A stretch of 8,086 nt of DNA. It comes from Rhodospirillaceae bacterium. Lineage in GTDB: Bacteria > Pseudomonadota > Alphaproteobacteria > UBA8366 > GCA-2717185. Below the pieces are notes generated by a model. The model searched no databases. It saw only the letters and a program-made list of their open reading frames with translations, and had not been told where the DNA came from. Positions 1 to 5,611 of this stretch are shown here, one piece after another. The stretch lies in NCBI GenBank assembly GCA_028817685.1, contig JAPPPC010000292.1, positions 1 to 8,086 of the forward strand, in the 5' to 3' direction. Position 1 is the stretch's first letter, and each line of letters opens with the position of its first letter. The position numbers were made by a program, and so were the translations under genes.

Positions 1-751
1 CGTCTTCGATGATGATGCGGTCGAACTCCTGCAAGCTGTCCTGGCACCAGGTGCGGGCCAGATCGATCAAATTCACATAGGCGCCCGGTTTCACCCACCC
101 GGTTTCGAGGAAGGGTTCGAGCCCGCTCGCCTGCGGCACGGAGGAGACGATGATATCGGCCCCAGTGATCGCGTCATGCGGATCGTCGCAGTCGGTCGCC
201 GTGAGCCCGAGGCCTTCCGCCTTCGCCCGGAGCATATCCCGATTGGTCTGGCCGCGGCCGAAGATGCGCACCGCTTTCAGAGGAAACAGGTCGAGAAAAG
301 CGTCGAGATGGCTGCGCGCCTGCGCGCCGCTGCCAATGAAGGCGATCGTTTGGGAGTCCGGCCGCGCGAAATGTTTCGCCGCAACCGCGCTCAAGGCAGC
401 CGTACGAATCTCCGTGATCCAACTACCGTCCATGACCGCAACCGGATAGGCCGTCGCCCGGTCGAACAGGGTGATGGTCGAACCAATGGTGTCCATGCCC
501 TGATGCGCATTCGCCGCATTAACGCCCAGCGCCTTGACCGCCGTATAGGGCGGGTCCTCGGACACGGCGAGCGTACTCATGAACAGCACCTCATCGACCG
601 GGCGCATCAGACTTTTCGGCGCGTTCAATACCCGTCCCGCGTCCCGTTCCCGGCAGAGATGTTCGATCTGATCGACCGTCTCCGCCGCGGTCAGGCCAAG
701 CCCTTCCACATCGGCGCGAGAGAGATAGATGAGATTGCGGTCACCCGCCAT
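1..751 (-). CDS. Ornithine cyclodeaminase/mu-crystallin family protein, partial (C-terminus beyond left edge)
   Basis: This is the N-terminal 250 residues of an NAD(P)-binding protein of the ornithine cyclodeaminase/mu-crystallin family. Members include ornithine cyclodeaminase, alanine dehydrogenase and ketimine or pyrroline-2-carboxylate reductases, all working on amino acids or cyclic imines in the cytoplasm. Visible landmarks are the family lysine (VKALGVNAAN, K73), the arginine in ITEIRTAALSA (R116) and the Rossmann glycine motif AFIGSGAQARSHL (137-149). Beyond about residue 225 the canonical ornithine cyclodeaminase stretch (N-A-x-G-x-D-x-P-G-K) is replaced by VNLIDLARTW, so true ornithine cyclodeaminase activity is unlikely. 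The ATG at 749-751 lies 3 bases after the stop of the amidohydrolase gene, and a GGAG at 758-761 sits 6 bases upstream, so the two are probably co-translated. The family is clear; the substrate is unknown. Confidence 0.9.
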   Translation of the reverse strand, partial: MAGDRNLIYLSRADVEGLGLTAAETVDQIEHLCRERDAGRVLNAPKSLMRPVDEVLFMSTLAVSEDPPYTAVKALGVNAANAHQGMDTIGSTITLFDRATAYPVAVMDGSWITEIRTAALSAVAAKHFARPDSQTIAFIGSGAQARSHLDAFLDLFPLKAVRIFGRGQTNRDMLRAKAEGLGLTATDCDDPHDAITGADIIVSSVPQASGLEPFLETGWVKPGAYVNLIDLARTWCQDSLQEFDRIIIED

Positions 752-754
752 CAA

Positions 755-1654
755 CTACTCCGCCTTGATCTGCTTGTCTTCGGGAAGGCTCTTGTAATAC
801 CGCGCGATCTCCGCCGGAGTCGTGATCCAGATTTCGTCGCGGTGCTCGGCGATGTGGGCGAAGGCGCGGCGCAGATGGTGCAGGCGGTGCGGCTGCCCGA
901 CGATGAAATGGTGCAGCGAGATCGAGCAGACGGCGGGATACTTTTCGGACGAGCGCAGCATCTCGGTGAAATGATCGATGATCATGTCGGCGTAGTCCCG
1001 CGCCGTGTCTCGCCGGAAGACAATGGTCGGCTGGTCGTTCAGCTCCAGCGGATAGGGCACGGCGAGCAACGGCCCCGACCGTGTGCGCGACCAGAAGGGC
1101 TGGTCGTCACAAATGCCCCAATCGAGGATGTACTCGTAGCCGGCCTCTTTCAGGATGTCAGGGGTCACGTCGGACGGCGTCAGATATGGTGTGAGCCATC
1201 CCGCCGGCGGCTTACCCTCATGCTGGGCGATCAGGTCTGTGGCGATGCGGACCATCTCGGTCTCCTCCGCTTCGCTCATCTCGTCCACGCTCTTCGAGTT
1301 GGTGACACCATGGCCGATAATTTCATCGCCGCGGTCGCGGAAGGCCGCGATCGAGTCCGGGCTGTGGTCGTAAATCGAGGCGTTCGCGATCACCCCGATC
1401 GGCAGTTCGAACTCGTCGAACAAATCGAGCAATCGCCACACACCGACGCGGTTACCGTAGTCGCGCCACAGATAAGAACGATGGTTCGGCGCCCGGGTCG
1501 GCCGGTCAAGATCGACCCCGCCCTCGCCAAAGATGAAGTGTTCCAGATTGATCGCGATGTGGACGGCGAGCCGCTTGCCCTCCGGCCAGTCGAAATCGGG
1601 GCGCGAGCGCAGGCCTGAATAGGGAAACCGGTCGAGTGAAGGAAGGCTGGTCAT
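755..1654 (-). CDS. PuuE-like polysaccharide-deacetylase-fold amidohydrolase (NodB superfamily)
   Basis: A complete 299-residue protein of the NodB/polysaccharide deacetylase superfamily, closest in pattern to PuuE-type allantoinases, which hydrolyse C-N bonds without a metal. The usual NodB metal motifs are absent: the Thr-Phe-Asp-Asp segment is replaced by INLEHF (35-40), and the His-x3-His segment by IGHGVTNS (113-120) with a single His. The PuuE-like core is clear: GWLTPYLTPSDVTPDILKEAG (152-172, a GW-T-SP-T pattern), DWGICDDQPFW (178-188), SLHHFIVGQPHR (246-257) and a C-terminal WITTPAEIARYY. There is no signal peptide, so it acts in the cytoplasm on a small amide, ureide or N-acyl compound rather than on cell-wall polysaccharide. 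GAGG at 1662-1665, 7 bases before the ATG, supports the start. It lies between a CoA-transferase and a cyclodeaminase-family gene, with no purine genes visible, so allantoin is not assumed as substrate. Confidence 0.85.
   Translation of the reverse strand: MTSLPSLDRFPYSGLRSRPDFDWPEGKRLAVHIAINLEHFIFGEGGVDLDRPTRAPNHRSYLWRDYGNRVGVWRLLDLFDEFELPIGVIANASIYDHSPDSIAAFRDRGDEIIGHGVTNSKSVDEMSEAEETEMVRIATDLIAQHEGKPPAGWLTPYLTPSDVTPDILKEAGYEYILDWGICDDQPFWSRTRSGPLLAVPYPLELNDQPTIVFRRDTARDYADMIIDHFTEMLRSSEKYPAVCSISLHHFIVGQPHRLHHLRRAFAHIAEHRDEIWITTPAEIARYYKSLPEDKQIKAE
758..761 (-). promoter_or_regulatory. Ribosome binding site of the cyclodeaminase-family gene, just before the upstream gene's stop codon
   Basis: Read on the minus strand, GGAG lies 6 bases before the ATG at 751. 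It sits in the last codons of the amidohydrolase gene, whose TAG stop is at 757-755. This fixes the start and indicates translational coupling within the left-arm operon. Confidence 0.65.
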
Positions 1655-1675
1655 CTCGTTACCTCATATCGGATT

Positions 1676-2875
1676 TCAAATGGCGGCCGACTCGCGCAAG
1701 GCGGCGATCTCTTCGTCGGAGTATCCGAACTCGGCGAGTACCGTTTCAGTGTCTGCACCGACGGCGGGCGGTGGATGGTCCGCCCCCGTCTCCTCGCCGC
1801 TGATCTTGAAGGGTGTGGTGCAATAAGCGGCCTCGGCACTCACGGCGGGTGCGACGATCGATCGTATTGTGTCCCGATGCCCGAGCTGTGCGTCGGACAG
1901 GATATCCGGCAGAGTCGCCACAGCGGCGGCAGGGATCCCAGCATCGGCGAACCGTTGCTCCCAGGTCTTCGCATCTTCGGCAGAAAGCGCTTCGCGCAGG
2001 ATGGCCAAGCATTCCGTTTCGTTTTCAATCCGCGCGGCCAGGGTCGAAAACCGTGAATCCGTCGCCATGTCCGGTAATCCTACGACGGCCCAAACACGCA
2101 AGGACTGCGCCTCGATCGCCGGCATCAGCAGCAGAACGCCGTCCTTGGTCGGATGAGTCTCGGCCAGCGGGTTGCCGGACAGCGAGCGGCTGCCCATCAG
2201 CTTCGGCTCCTTGCCATGCATGGTCTGCAGCAAATTAGGCGACACCATGCCGGCGGCGACGTCCTGCATCGACAGATCGAGATGGGCGCCCTCCCCGGTT
2301 CGCTCACGCTTGAACAGGGCTGCCGATATCGCGAAGGCGGCGGTCAGGGCCGAAGACATATCGCACAGAATAGCGCCGCAACGCATCGGGCCGGTCTCTC
2401 CCGTGCCATTCAGCGCCATGATGCCGCTCAGCGCCTGGATGGTCGGGTCGTATGCCGCCGCGGCGGCGCGTGGTCCGGTCTGACCGAAACCGGTGACAGA
2501 GCAGTAGATCAGCTTCGGATTGATCTTGCGCAGATCGTCCCAGCCGAGCCCGCGGCGCGCCATGGTGCCCGCCTTGAAGTTTTCAACGACCACGTCGGCG
2601 TCGCGCACCAGACGTTCGATAACACCGGCAGCTGCCTCATGCTTGAGGTCGAGGGTCAAGGACCGCTTGCCCGCATTGGCGCTCATGAAGATCGCGGAAA
2701 ACCCTTCGTCCTTGTAAGGGTCGTCCAGCGGGTACATCTGCCTTCCTTGGTCGCCCATACCAGGTTGCTCGATCTTGATGACGTCCGCGCCCATCAGAGC
2801 GAGCTGAAAGGTCGCGTAGGGCCCGGCGATCGCCTGGGTGAAATCGATAACTTTGACGCCTTCGAAGGTGCGCAT
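1676..2875 (-). CDS. CaiB/BaiF family III CoA-transferase
   Basis: A complete 399-residue family III acyl-CoA transferase, which moves CoA from a donor such as succinyl-CoA to a carboxylic acid. The N-terminus (FEGVKVIDFTQAIAGPYA, then LGWDDLRKINPKLIYCSVTGFG at 110-131) is typical. The catalytic aspartate is probably D172 in GAILCDMSSALTAA (167-180), followed by the family block FKRERTGEGAHLDLSMQD (188-205). Length is normal and no break is seen. The frame is open a further 40 codons upstream to 2995, but that extension is poorly conserved-looking. The ATG at 2873-2875 fits the family N-terminus and has AGGGAG at 2885-2890, 9 bases away. It is the first gene of the left-arm operon and diverges from the plus-strand dioxygenase. 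It probably activates a carboxylate for CoA-linked breakdown, perhaps together with the acyl-CoA dehydrogenase at 6484-7713. The substrate cannot be predicted. Confidence 0.93.
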   Translation of the reverse strand: MRTFEGVKVIDFTQAIAGPYATFQLALMGADVIKIEQPGMGDQGRQMYPLDDPYKDEGFSAIFMSANAGKRSLTLDLKHEAAAGVIERLVRDADVVVENFKAGTMARRGLGWDDLRKINPKLIYCSVTGFGQTGPRAAAAAYDPTIQALSGIMALNGTGETGPMRCGAILCDMSSALTAAFAISAALFKRERTGEGAHLDLSMQDVAAGMVSPNLLQTMHGKEPKLMGSRSLSGNPLAETHPTKDGVLLLMPAIEAQSLRVWAVVGLPDMATDSRFSTLAARIENETECLAILREALSAEDAKTWEQRFADAGIPAAAVATLPDILSDAQLGHRDTIRSIVAPAVSAEAAYCTTPFKISGEETGADHPPPAVGADTETVLAEFGYSDEEIAALRESAAI

Positions 2876-3005
2876 GCGCCTAGTCTCCCTGAATCTGAAC
2901 TCCTGGAACAGTACGGCACATCGTCTTGCGCGCGAAGGGCTTGCGAAATTCCGCCCCACAACGGCATGCTGCGCAAAATTCAAACTGCAGGACAATTTTT
3001 CGCAT
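2876..3005. promoter_or_regulatory. Divergent intergenic control region
   Basis: This 130-base gap separates the starts of the minus-strand CoA-transferase and the plus-strand dioxygenase, so promoters for both directions should lie here. It is the only intergenic stretch over 30 bases in the window. No convincing sigma-70 -35/-10 pair is visible in either direction. What can be seen is an inverted repeat at 2971-3003 and a related copy of its left half at 2942-2951 (TGCG-AAATTC, against TGCGCAAAATTC at 2970-2981). These are candidate sites for a regulator encoded outside the window. Confidence 0.6.
2971..3003. repeat. Inverted repeat at the start of the plus-strand dioxygenase: operator or mRNA hairpin
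   Basis: GCGCAAAATT (2971-2980) and AATTTTTCGC (2994-3003) pair at 9 of 10 positions around a 13-base spacer. The spacer holds AGGA (2989-2992), the only Shine-Dalgarno-like sequence before the ATG at 3006. As DNA it could be the operator of a dimeric repressor or activator; as RNA it could form a stem-loop that presents or hides the ribosome binding site. Both roles are inferred. Confidence 0.4.
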
Positions 3006-3866
3006 ATGACATACGAAACCCTCGAAGCGACGCCTTTTGCCGGCGCACTGGGCGCCGAAATCTCGGGCGTCGACCTGTCGCAGCCGCTCGAAAATCAGGC
3101 TTTTAACGATGTGCATCAGGCGCTGCTCGACCATCAGGTGATCGTGTTTCGCGATCAGAATCTGACGCCACAGCAGCAGCTCGCCTTTGCCAAGCGGTTC
3201 GGCGGCATCCACCAACATCCCTACATCTCCGGCCTGCCGGACTGCCCGGAAGTGATGCCGATTGTCAAAGAGCCGACCGATACGCACACCTTTGGTGCGG
3301 CCTGGCACACAGACCAGATGTTCACCGCCAAACCGGCCATGGGCACGATGCTCTATGCGCTGGAGGTCCCGCCCGCCGGCGGCGATACGCTGTTCGCCAA
3401 TCTGTATTTGGCCTACGACGCGCTGTCCGACGGCATGAAGGAAATACTGTCGAAGATGAAGACCTACAGCGTCGGCGACCGTTTCAAGACGGCTGGCGGC
3501 AAGTCGCGCAAGGACGACTATAAGGGCACCAGCGCCATGGCGGGACAGGTGCGCGATCCGGGCGATATACAGACGGAAAGCGAACATCCACTCATTCGAA
3601 CCCACCCGGAGACAGGCCGCAAAGCGCTCTATATCGGTGGCCACGCGCAGCGTTTCGCCGACATGACCGATGCGGAGAGCGAACCCTTGCTGGACTATCT
3701 TAAGCAGCATGCAACCCGACCTGAGTTCACCTGCCGAGTGCGCTGGGAACCGGGAACCCTCACCTTCTGGGACAACCGCTGCACCGAGCATCATGCGATT
3801 GGCGACTACAACGGCCATCGCCGCGTGACCCACCGCATCACCATCAAGGGTGACACGCCGTTCTGA
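3006..3866 (+). CDS. TauD/TfdA-family Fe(II)/2-oxoglutarate dioxygenase 1
   Basis: A complete 286-residue cytoplasmic enzyme of the TauD/TfdA family, which couples 2-oxoglutarate decarboxylation to substrate hydroxylation and often cleaves a C-S, C-O or C-N bond. The iron triad is H101 and D103 (AAWHTD) plus H262 (WDNRCTEHHAIGDY). T128 in GGDT and R273 match the 2-oxoglutarate-binding T126 and R266 of E. coli TauD, and R277 matches the sulfonate-contacting R270. H71 in HQHPY aligns with TauD H70, making this the most TauD-like copy, but the Asn-rich segment before the iron motif is absent, so taurine is not assured. The frame is open from 2838, but the ATG at 3006 fits the TauD N-terminus (TYETLEATPFAGALGAEISG). 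Its ribosome site is weak: AGGA 13 bases upstream. It is the only plus-strand gene, divergent from the CoA-transferase and convergent with dioxygenase 2. It most resembles dioxygenase 4. Confidence 0.92.
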   Translation: MTYETLEATPFAGALGAEISGVDLSQPLENQAFNDVHQALLDHQVIVFRDQNLTPQQQLAFAKRFGGIHQHPYISGLPDCPEVMPIVKEPTDTHTFGAAWHTDQMFTAKPAMGTMLYALEVPPAGGDTLFANLYLAYDALSDGMKEILSKMKTYSVGDRFKTAGGKSRKDDYKGTSAMAGQVRDPGDIQTESEHPLIRTHPETGRKALYIGGHAQRFADMTDAESEPLLDYLKQHATRPEFTCRVRWEPGTLTFWDNRCTEHHAIGDYNGHRRVTHRITIKGDTPF

Positions 3867-4712
3867 CTAAAACGGCACCCCGCGTTCTTCGGGCAGGTGG
3901 AACCCCGTACGCTTCATGAAGCGGCGCTGTTCGGGGGGGAAGCTGTCGCGGCGGTGCATGACCGAACTGTTGTCCCAAATGACCACGTCGTTCTTGCGCC
4001 ATCGGGGTTTGTAGACGAAACGGTCCTGCGCTGCCCAATCCTGCAGCCGCGCAATTTCCGCCTCGCTGTCCTCGAACGACAGCGCATCGATCCCGGTCAT
4101 GTGGCCGGGACTTAGATAAAGCGCCTTGCGGTCGAGATAGGGGTGGGTGCGGACCAACGGGTGCCATTGGTCGGGCGCCTGATCTTTCTGATGCTGCGGT
4201 GTCTCGTATCGGCGTTTGAGTGATTTCTTCTCGATTGAATAACACGCCTTGCGTCCATCGACCGTCGCGCGCATTGCTGTCGGCATCGCGTCGTAGGCGG
4301 CCGCGAGGTCGCCGAACCAGGTGTCGCCGCCCGCTTCCGGCACCTTGATGGCGTACATCATCGTGCCGAACACCGGCCGGCGCGTGTAGGTCTGATCGCT
4401 ATGCCAATGCAACTCGCCATTGCCGAGCGCGCCGAGCGGCCGCCCGTCTTCCTCGACATTGGAGATGTACATGATCTCCGGTCGCTCCAAGGAACGGAAC
4501 TGATCGCGGACATGCACGAACAGCGGGCCCATCCGCTCGGTGAAATCGACCAGCGCGTCGTCGCTAAGCGTCTGGTCGCGCAGGATCGCGACCTTGTGCG
4601 CCATCCATTGATCGCGAACCTCCGCCAAGGTCGCGTCGTCGATGCCGGCGAGATCGACATCCAGAATCTCGACCGCGAACCCCTCGCCCAGCATCCGTGT
4701 TTGCAGTGCCAT
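3867..4712 (-). CDS. TauD/TfdA-family Fe(II)/2-oxoglutarate dioxygenase 2
   Basis: A complete 281-residue TauD/TfdA-family enzyme. The triad is H104 and D106 (HWHSD) plus H253 (SSVMHRRDSF). T131 in GGDT and R264 are the expected 2-oxoglutarate contacts, and R268 sits at the head-group arginine position of TauD and TfdA. A block EEDGRPLGALGNGE (87-100) before the iron motif is shared with dioxygenase 3. Oddities: the usual Trp-Asp-Asn-Arg after the last strand is WDNSS, and the His of the Met-His-Arg motif is Lys (FMKRTG, K267). The segment after residue 150 is highly basic (RKACYSIEKKSLKRRYE). The frame is open to 4748, inside the upstream gene, but the ATG at 4712 has AGAGGAG 6 bases away and matches the family N-terminus. 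It is the last gene of the right-arm operon, 13 bases after dioxygenase 3, and its TAG stop abuts the TGA of dioxygenase 1. Substrate unknown. Confidence 0.9.
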   Translation of the reverse strand: MALQTRMLGEGFAVEILDVDLAGIDDATLAEVRDQWMAHKVAILRDQTLSDDALVDFTERMGPLFVHVRDQFRSLERPEIMYISNVEEDGRPLGALGNGELHWHSDQTYTRRPVFGTMMYAIKVPEAGGDTWFGDLAAAYDAMPTAMRATVDGRKACYSIEKKSLKRRYETPQHQKDQAPDQWHPLVRTHPYLDRKALYLSPGHMTGIDALSFEDSEAEIARLQDWAAQDRFVYKPRWRKNDVVIWDNSSVMHRRDSFPPEQRRFMKRTGFHLPEERGVPF

Positions 4713-4718
4713 TGCGAT

Positions 4719-4725
4719 CTCCTCT
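4719..4725 (-). promoter_or_regulatory. Ribosome binding site of dioxygenase 2
   Basis: On the minus strand AGAGGAG lies 6 bases before the ATG at 4712 and directly after the stop of dioxygenase 3 (TGA, 4728-4726). It is the best Shine-Dalgarno sequence among the four dioxygenases and decides for the 4712 start over the in-frame start at 4748. Confidence 0.7.
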
Positions 4726-5583
4726 TCAGGCTGCGACCGGCCGCACACCCTTGATCTGGGCCCGGTGCATGAGTCGCCGGGCGCTATCGTCGAACGACTC
4801 CCGGTAGTGCATGCAGCACCGATTGTCCCAGATCAGTAAATCGCCGACACGCCATTCCTGCCGCCAACTGAAACCACCCTGTTCGCAATGCGCCCAAAGG
4901 GCATCGTACAAGCGCGAATCCGGTTCGCCCAAAATGCCGGACGCACCCGACCGGCGTCCGAGGAACAAAGCCTTTCGGCCGGTTTCCGGATGGCGGACGA
5001 CAAGCGGGTGGCGAGCGCCCGGTGCGACTTCCGGATCCGTGTTTCCATCGAACTCGGTATAGATCTTGCGGACGTCACCGCTGCTGGTATAGGTCGCGTC
5101 GTGCAGTGCGATCTTGCCTTCGAGCTGTTCCTTAAGCGTGTCCGGCAGCGTGTCGTAGGCGGTGTACATGTTCATTATGTGCGTGCCGCCACCGGTGGGC
5201 GGCACCTCCAGCGCGTACAGCAGGCTCGCGGTCGGCGGCTCTTCGATATACGACATGTCCGTGTGCCAAATCGCTTCGCCGTTGCCCAAGCTGCCGATCG
5301 GCTTGCCGTCCGCCTTGATGTTCGAGATGCAGGTCAGTTCCGGAAAGTCGCCCAGCCAATTCGACCCCGACGCATTCGGCGGCGATTGCGCTGGCTCTCC
5401 AAACACCTTGGCGACGGCAACGAGTTGCGCATCGGTCAGGGTCTGATCGCGAAACAGCAGAACCAAATTGTTCAGCCAGGCCTGGCGAATCGCGGCAGCA
5501 AGCGCGTCGTCAATCGGTTGCGACAGATCGACGCCGGAGATCTCGGCCGCATGCGTGGCGCTTAGTAGTTTGATGTCGAACAT
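4726..5583 (-). CDS. TauD/TfdA-family Fe(II)/2-oxoglutarate dioxygenase 3
   Basis: A complete 285-residue TauD/TfdA-family enzyme. The triad is H107 and D109 (AIWHTDMSY) plus H259 (WDNRCCMHYRESF). R270 should bind 2-oxoglutarate and R274 occupies the head-group arginine position. The block IKADGKPIGSLGNGE (89-103) is shared with dioxygenase 2 and is reminiscent of TfdA-like rather than TauD-like members. The conserved Gly-Gly-Asp-Thr reads GGGT (131-134): the Asp is lost while the 2-oxoglutarate-contacting Thr remains. A double cysteine (CC, 256-257) lies just before the iron-binding His. The ATG at 5581-5583 fits the family N-terminus; an upstream in-frame start at 5643 would run into dioxygenase 4. 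The ribosome site is only moderate (AGGA about 11 bases upstream). It lies 28 bases after dioxygenase 4 and 13 before dioxygenase 2, so it is probably co-transcribed with both. Substrate unknown. Confidence 0.9.
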   Translation of the reverse strand: MFDIKLLSATHAAEISGVDLSQPIDDALAAAIRQAWLNNLVLLFRDQTLTDAQLVAVAKVFGEPAQSPPNASGSNWLGDFPELTCISNIKADGKPIGSLGNGEAIWHTDMSYIEEPPTASLLYALEVPPTGGGTHIMNMYTAYDTLPDTLKEQLEGKIALHDATYTSSGDVRKIYTEFDGNTDPEVAPGARHPLVVRHPETGRKALFLGRRSGASGILGEPDSRLYDALWAHCEQGGFSWRQEWRVGDLLIWDNRCCMHYRESFDDSARRLMHRAQIKGVRPVAA

Positions 5584-5611
5584 AGCTGTCCGTCCTATCG
5601 ATCTTCCCGAC

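Noticed and set aside
176..1618. A 480-codon open frame on the plus strand across the cyclodeaminase-family and amidohydrolase genes
   Set aside because: It lies antisense to two well-supported genes, spans their junction, is unusually Arg-rich and shows no family motif. Long antisense frames are expected at this G+C content.
2876..2995. N-terminal extension of the CoA-transferase to 2995
   Set aside because: The extra 40 residues lie before the normal family start, cross the control region, and the internal ATG at 2875 has its own ribosome site.
2838..3005. N-terminal extension of dioxygenase 1 to 2838
   Set aside because: It would overlap the start of the divergent CoA-transferase, and the added residues do not resemble any TauD N-terminus.
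3006..3866. Calling dioxygenase 1 taurine dioxygenase (tauD)
   Set aside because: The fold and triad fit, but taurine-pocket residues are only partly kept and no TauABC transporter is visible, so a family-level name is all that can be supported.
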